A stretch of DNA of 64,000 bases from positions 1 through 64,000 of the forward strand of contig KZ478059.1 in NCBI GenBank assembly GCA_002837195.1, given 5' to 3'. This stretch comes from Enterobacterales bacterium CwR94 (GTDB taxonomy: Bacteria > Pseudomonadota > Gammaproteobacteria > Enterobacterales > Enterobacteriaceae). This document shows, piece after piece, positions 60,744 through 64,000 of the stretch (positions are counted from its first letter, which is position 1; each line of letters opens with the position of its first letter). The position numbers and the translations under genes were made by a program. The notes beneath the pieces are model-generated. The model did no database searches. It saw nothing but the letters and a program-made list of their open reading frames with translations, and had not been told where the DNA came from.

Positions 60744-61295
60744 ATGAAAAACCGAATTCGTGTGATGCACGGCGATATTACGCGCCTGCAAGTGGATGCG
60801 ATTGTTAACGCGGCAAACCCTTCATTGCTCGGCGGCGGCGGTGTGGACGGTGCTATTCACCGCGCAGCGGGTCCGTCACTGCTGGCTGCCTGCCAGCAAC
60901 TGCACGCGCAGCAGGGCGACTGCCCGACGGGGCATGCGGTTATCACACAAGGGTATAAATTGCCTGCCAAATGGGTGATTCACACTGTCGGCCCGGTCTG
61001 GCAGGGCGGGGAACATCAGGAAGCGCAAGGGCTGGCTGCGGCGTACCGGAGCAGCTTGCAATTGGCCCAGCAGTATCAGGCCGCAAGCCTGGCGATCCCG
61101 GCGATCAGCACGGGCGCATACGGTTTTCCAAAAGCGCAAGCGGCGACCATCGCCGTGCAGAGCATCAGTGCCTTTTTACAACACAATGCGTTACCGCAGC
61201 AGGTTTGGTTAATCTGTTTTGATGAAGAGAGCTTTACCATCAATCAGCAGGCGCTAGGGCGCTGGCTTGCTCAGCAAGCGACAGCGCCTGAATAG
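60744..61295 (+). CDS. ymdB: O-acetyl-ADP-ribose deacetylase / RNase III regulator YmdB
   Basis: A 183-residue macrodomain protein. Catalytic Asn25 and Asp35 of the E. coli enzyme are both present at the same positions ([19 protein letters not shown]). In E. coli, YmdB removes acetyl groups from O-acetyl-ADP-ribose and also inhibits RNase III during stress. Other landmarks are THTVGPVW-like ([12 protein letters not shown]) and [18 protein letters not shown]. It is convergent with opgC, the stops being 4 bases apart. The order ymdB-opgC-opgG matches E. coli. Confidence 0.93.
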   Translation: MKNRIRVMHGDITRLQVDAIVNAANPSLLGGGGVDGAIHRAAGPSLLAACQQLHAQQGDCPTGHAVITQGYKLPAKWVIHTVGPVWQGGEHQEAQGLAAAYRSSLQLAQQYQAASLAIPAISTGAYGFPKAQAATIAVQSISAFLQHNALPQQVWLICFDEESFTINQQALGRWLAQQATAPE

Positions 61296-61299
61296 CGGA

Positions 61300-62424
61300 T
61301 TAGGTTCTTTGCGGCTTGCCAGAAAACAGAAAGCGCAATAGGGGAACGCGCAGATGCATTTCGTAGAGCGCGAAAGCGGCGCCAAATACCATGAACAGCC
61401 CGATAAAAAAGCCCAGCGTATTGTTGCTAATGAGTGGCGTCACCAGAAAGCCATACAGCAGGGTCAGCGGGTGGTGCACCAGATAGATAAACAACGACGC
61501 ATTCACCAGGTAGGTGACGCGGGGTGAATGGCTGTTTAGAAAACGGTGTCCAAAAGAAAACACCACATTCACCATCCACAATCCCATCAGCATGCTGATC
61601 ATGGCGTCGATTTCATACAGCCACCCTTCACCAGAGCTGAAACGTTGGTTAGCCAGATAGGCCAGAAAGGCCAACAGGGCACCCACAAAAGTCCAGGGGC
61701 GCGGTTTCAAAAACAGGGCTTTCAGCGCCGGGCGCTGCAGTGCTAAGCCGCCTAACATAAAAAACGGCAGATAAAACAGGGTCTGCATAACGACAAAGTT
61801 AAACAGCCCATTTCCCAGTAACCAGGGTTGGGTGTTTAAGATTGTCAGACGAATGGCCCCCCAAAACAGCGACCAGCCAAAAATAAACAGCGTTAATTTC
61901 AGCCAACTAAACTCGGAATGCTCTGTTTTTTCCGCAAAGCGTTTTAGCGTTTTAAAGAAGTAAAAACCAATCACCGTGAACAGAATCAGCACCAATAAAA
62001 ACCACAAGTGCGAAATTAAATCCCAGCTCAGGGCATTAAATTTTTGGTACAGCGACATGCTGTCCCAACTGACGGCTTTTGGGCTGAAGGCGCGCAGTAA
62101 AAAAAACTGCGGCAGCGTCAGCAAGGGAATGGCCGCCAGCATAGGAATCCCCACGCGTTCAACGCGCACCTTCAGCCACTGAGTTTGCTGATAGCGCTGC
62201 CACAACATATAGGAAAAATAACCTGAAATAACAAAGAACACCTGCATTCTGAAGGCGTGAATAAAATCATTAAATACGGTGAGCCACAGCGTCGGTTGTG
62301 CACTGTTTACCGACCAGCCATGACTGGAATAAATCAAAGACAGATGAAAAGGCACACCCAGTAACATGAGCCAGGCGCGAATAGAATCAAAAAAGTATTC
62401 TCGTTGTGGTGTTTTTGTCGTCAT
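61300..62424 (-). CDS. opgC: Glucans biosynthesis protein OpgC (MdoC), succinyl transferase
   Basis: A 374-residue acyltransferase-3 family membrane protein (E. coli 385) that adds succinyl groups to osmoregulated periplasmic glucans. About ten hydrophobic spans are visible. The family start [30 protein letters not shown] contains the conserved His, and [18 protein letters not shown] is typical. The ATG at 62424 gives [12 protein letters not shown], matching the E. coli start, with GGA 6 bases upstream; the frame up to 62487 is unsupported. It is divergent from opgG. Confidence 0.92.
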   Translation of the reverse strand: MTTKTPQREYFFDSIRAWLMLLGVPFHLSLIYSSHGWSVNSAQPTLWLTVFNDFIHAFRMQVFFVISGYFSYMLWQRYQQTQWLKVRVERVGIPMLAAIPLLTLPQFFLLRAFSPKAVSWDSMSLYQKFNALSWDLISHLWFLLVLILFTVIGFYFFKTLKRFAEKTEHSEFSWLKLTLFIFGWSLFWGAIRLTILNTQPWLLGNGLFNFVVMQTLFYLPFFMLGGLALQRPALKALFLKPRPWTFVGALLAFLAYLANQRFSSGEGWLYEIDAMISMLMGLWMVNVVFSFGHRFLNSHSPRVTYLVNASLFIYLVHHPLTLLYGFLVTPLISNNTLGFFIGLFMVFGAAFALYEMHLRVPLLRFLFSGKPQRT

Positions 62425-62663
62425 AGCATTCCGCAATTCAAGGCTAAACAACACGCTCCCCCTGAGCATGCTTTGTACGGCATGCATAAGTTTGAAGGAT
62501 AACGGAGGTGAAAGCTATCGGGAGATTCTGGAAGCCTAAATGGCTTGCTTTACGGGCGCTTGCGCTGAACAAAATCACGGGCAGGCTGTCGGAAACCTGA
62601 ATAATCCATTAAGATGGATCGGATTGATTTAAGCACACGAAAGGGGGGGTTGTGCTGATTAAA

Positions 62664-64000
62664 ATGAAAAATAAACCTGAGCTGAAAAAATTGCGCTGTC
62701 TTAGCGCGGCAGTTTTGCTGTCAATGTATGCCAGCGGAAGCTGGGCTTTCACCATTGACGATGTGGCAAAACAGGCGAAGGAAATGGCAGGGAAGGGCTT
62801 CGAAGCGCCGAAGAGTAATTTACCCTCTCAATTCCGTGATATGAAATTTGCTGATTATCAGCAGATCCAGTTCAACCACGATAAAGCCTATTGGGGCAAA
62901 CTGCGCACGCCTTTCAAACTTGAGTTTTATCATCAGGGCATGTACTTCGATACCCCGGTAAAAATCAATGAAGTGACCGCCACAGCGGTGCGCGAGATCA
63001 AATACAATCCTGATTACTTTAATTTTGGTAAAGTCCAGCACGATGCGGATACCGTGAAAAACCTCGGTTTTGCGGGGTTCAAGGTACTGTATCCAATCAA
63101 CAGCAAAGGCAAGTCAGATGAAATCGCCAGTTGGTTGGGCGCCAGCTATTTCCGTGTGATTGGCTCGGGTCAAGTGTATGGCTTGTCCGCCCGCGGTCTG
63201 GCTATTGATACCGCATTGCCTTCTGGCGAAGAGTTTCCGCGCTTCAAAGAGTACTGGATTGAACGGCCAAAGCCGCAGGATAAGCATTTAGTTATCTATG
63301 CGCTGCTCGATTCTCCACGCGCGACAGGCGCCTATCGCTTTGTGCTCTATCCTGGCAAAGACAGCAATGTTGATGTGCAGGCGAAAGTCTATCTGCGCGA
63401 TAAAGTCGGCAAGCTCGGTGTGGCACCGCTGACCAGTATGTTCCTGTTTGGTTCGCATCAGCCTTCACCCGTAGTGAACTACCGTCCTGCGCTGCACGAC
63501 TCCAACGGGCTGTCGATCCATGCGGGCAACGGTGAATGGATTTGGCGTCCGTTAAACAATCCTCGCCATTTGGCGGTCAGCACCTTCACCATTGAGAATC
63601 CGCAAGGCTTTGGTCTGTTACAGCGTGGCCGCGATTTTGGTCAGTACCAGGATCTGGACGATCGCTATGACTTACGCCCCAGCGGCTGGATTGAGCCCAT
63701 CGGCAAATGGGGTAAAGGCCGTGTTGAGCTGGTGGAGATTCCCACCGGAGATGAAACCAACGACAACATCGTGGCCTTCTGGTCGCCAGAAACGCTGCCA
63801 GAGCCTGGCAAAGAGATGAATTTTAAATATCGCCTGCACTTCACGCGCGATGAAGACAAACTTCACTCGGCGGACATGGCGTATGTTAAACAGACGCTGC
63901 GTTCAACAGGCGATGTGAAACAAGCAAACCTGGTACGTCAGCCTGATGGCACCATCGCCTTTATTGTCGATTATGTTGGTGGTGCGATGAGCAAATTGCC
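62664..64000 (+). CDS. opgG: Glucans biosynthesis protein OpgG (MdoG), 3' end outside window
   Basis: A periplasmic protein needed for beta-1,2/1,6 branching of osmoregulated periplasmic glucans. About 445 codons are present; the E. coli protein has 511 residues, so roughly 70 are missing off the right edge. A signal peptide ends at GSWA, followed by [21 protein letters not shown], almost as in E. coli. I placed the start at ATG 62664; a GTG at 62652 in frame sits closer to the AAGGGGGGG ribosome site and is possible. opgH would be expected next. It is divergent from opgC, as in E. coli. Confidence 0.92.
   Translation, partial: MKNKPELKKLRCLSAAVLLSMYASGSWAFTIDDVAKQAKEMAGKGFEAPKSNLPSQFRDMKFADYQQIQFNHDKAYWGKLRTPFKLEFYHQGMYFDTPVKINEVTATAVREIKYNPDYFNFGKVQHDADTVKNLGFAGFKVLYPINSKGKSDEIASWLGASYFRVIGSGQVYGLSARGLAIDTALPSGEEFPRFKEYWIERPKPQDKHLVIYALLDSPRATGAYRFVLYPGKDSNVDVQAKVYLRDKVGKLGVAPLTSMFLFGSHQPSPVVNYRPALHDSNGLSIHAGNGEWIWRPLNNPRHLAVSTFTIENPQGFGLLQRGRDFGQYQDLDDRYDLRPSGWIEPIGKWGKGRVELVEIPTGDETNDNIVAFWSPETLPEPGKEMNFKYRLHFTRDEDKLHSADMAYVKQTLRSTGDVKQANLVRQPDGTIAFIVDYVGGAMSKL

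Noticed and set aside
1..64000. CRISPR arrays, insertion sequences, rRNA genes
   Set aside because: No regularly spaced repeats of CRISPR type, transposase-like proteins or rRNA sequence were seen; the only tandem array (19514-19557) has 9-base units without spacers.

Overview
This window looks like the chromosome of an Enterobacterales species, probably Erwiniaceae (Pantoea- or Erwinia-like) or a near relative. The evidence is long runs of genes that match Escherichia coli in protein length and order: dacD-sbmC, yeeA-yeeX, tRNA-Asn near nac-cbl, the complete arnBCADTEF operon, fetAB, and ymdB-opgC-opgG. Between these backbone blocks lie metabolic modules that E. coli K-12 lacks. The genus cannot be fixed from the sequence alone.

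Layout. 1-1.9 kb: the C-terminal end of a phage tail-fibre protein, then a two-gene cassette of unknown function on the minus strand. 2.3-4.6 kb: osmC, dacD, sbmC. 4.6-8.3 kb: a three-subunit membrane-linked gluconate 2-dehydrogenase-type enzyme, placed between sbmC and yeeA, which are neighbours in E. coli. 8.6-10.2 kb: yeeA, yeeX. 10.3-16.9 kb: a TetR regulator divergent from a sugar-type (CUT2) ABC transporter operon that ends in an FMN-dependent monooxygenase. 17.0 kb: tRNA-Asn. 17.5-21.7 kb: a Gfo/Idh/MocA dehydrogenase, a 3-hydroxyisobutyrate-dehydrogenase-like enzyme, a GlxA/AraC regulator and an extra GAPDH. 21.8-23.4 kb: an orphan DppA-like binding protein. 23.7-34.9 kb: an erythritol-type catabolic island, with eryA-eryB-eryC-ribH2-like-eryD on the minus strand and DUF2291-ATPase-permease-binding protein-DeoR regulator on the plus strand. 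35.2-42.5 kb: the arn operon for lipid A modification with aminoarabinose. 42.7-44.1 kb: fetAB. 44.1-45.8 kb: a large patatin-like lipase. 46.3 kb: a second, identical tRNA-Asn. 46.9-50.4 kb: a third CUT2 transporter, resembling inositol systems. 50.6-52.7 kb: nac and cbl. 52.8-57.9 kb: a Fur-box-preceded siderophore module (fhuD, fhuB, TonB-dependent receptor) without its ATPase. 58.0-60.0 kb: a PAS-PAS-GGDEF-EAL protein with an altered EAL motif. 60.3-60.7 kb: two tandem single-span small membrane proteins. 60.7-64.0 kb: ymdB, opgC and the start of opgG, which runs off the right end.

How the genes work together. In the erythritol island, the CUT2 transporter would import the polyol. EryA would phosphorylate it, the FAD enzyme EryB would oxidise it and EryC would racemise the tetrulose phosphate. 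The two last isomerases of the Brucella pathway (EryH, EryI) are absent here, while a lumazine-synthase-2 paralogue sits between eryC and eryD; this is the most interesting arrangement in the window. The Idh-like gene beside tRNA-Asn 1 and the inositol-type transporter beside tRNA-Asn 2 both have TTTCAT/ATGAAA palindromes upstream, which suggests a shared regulator. Regulatory sites readable from sequence include an NtrC site plus sigma-54 promoter for nac, a PmrA-like box for arn, Fur boxes for the siderophore genes and a sigma-S-type -10 for osmC. No CRISPR array, insertion sequence or rRNA was seen.
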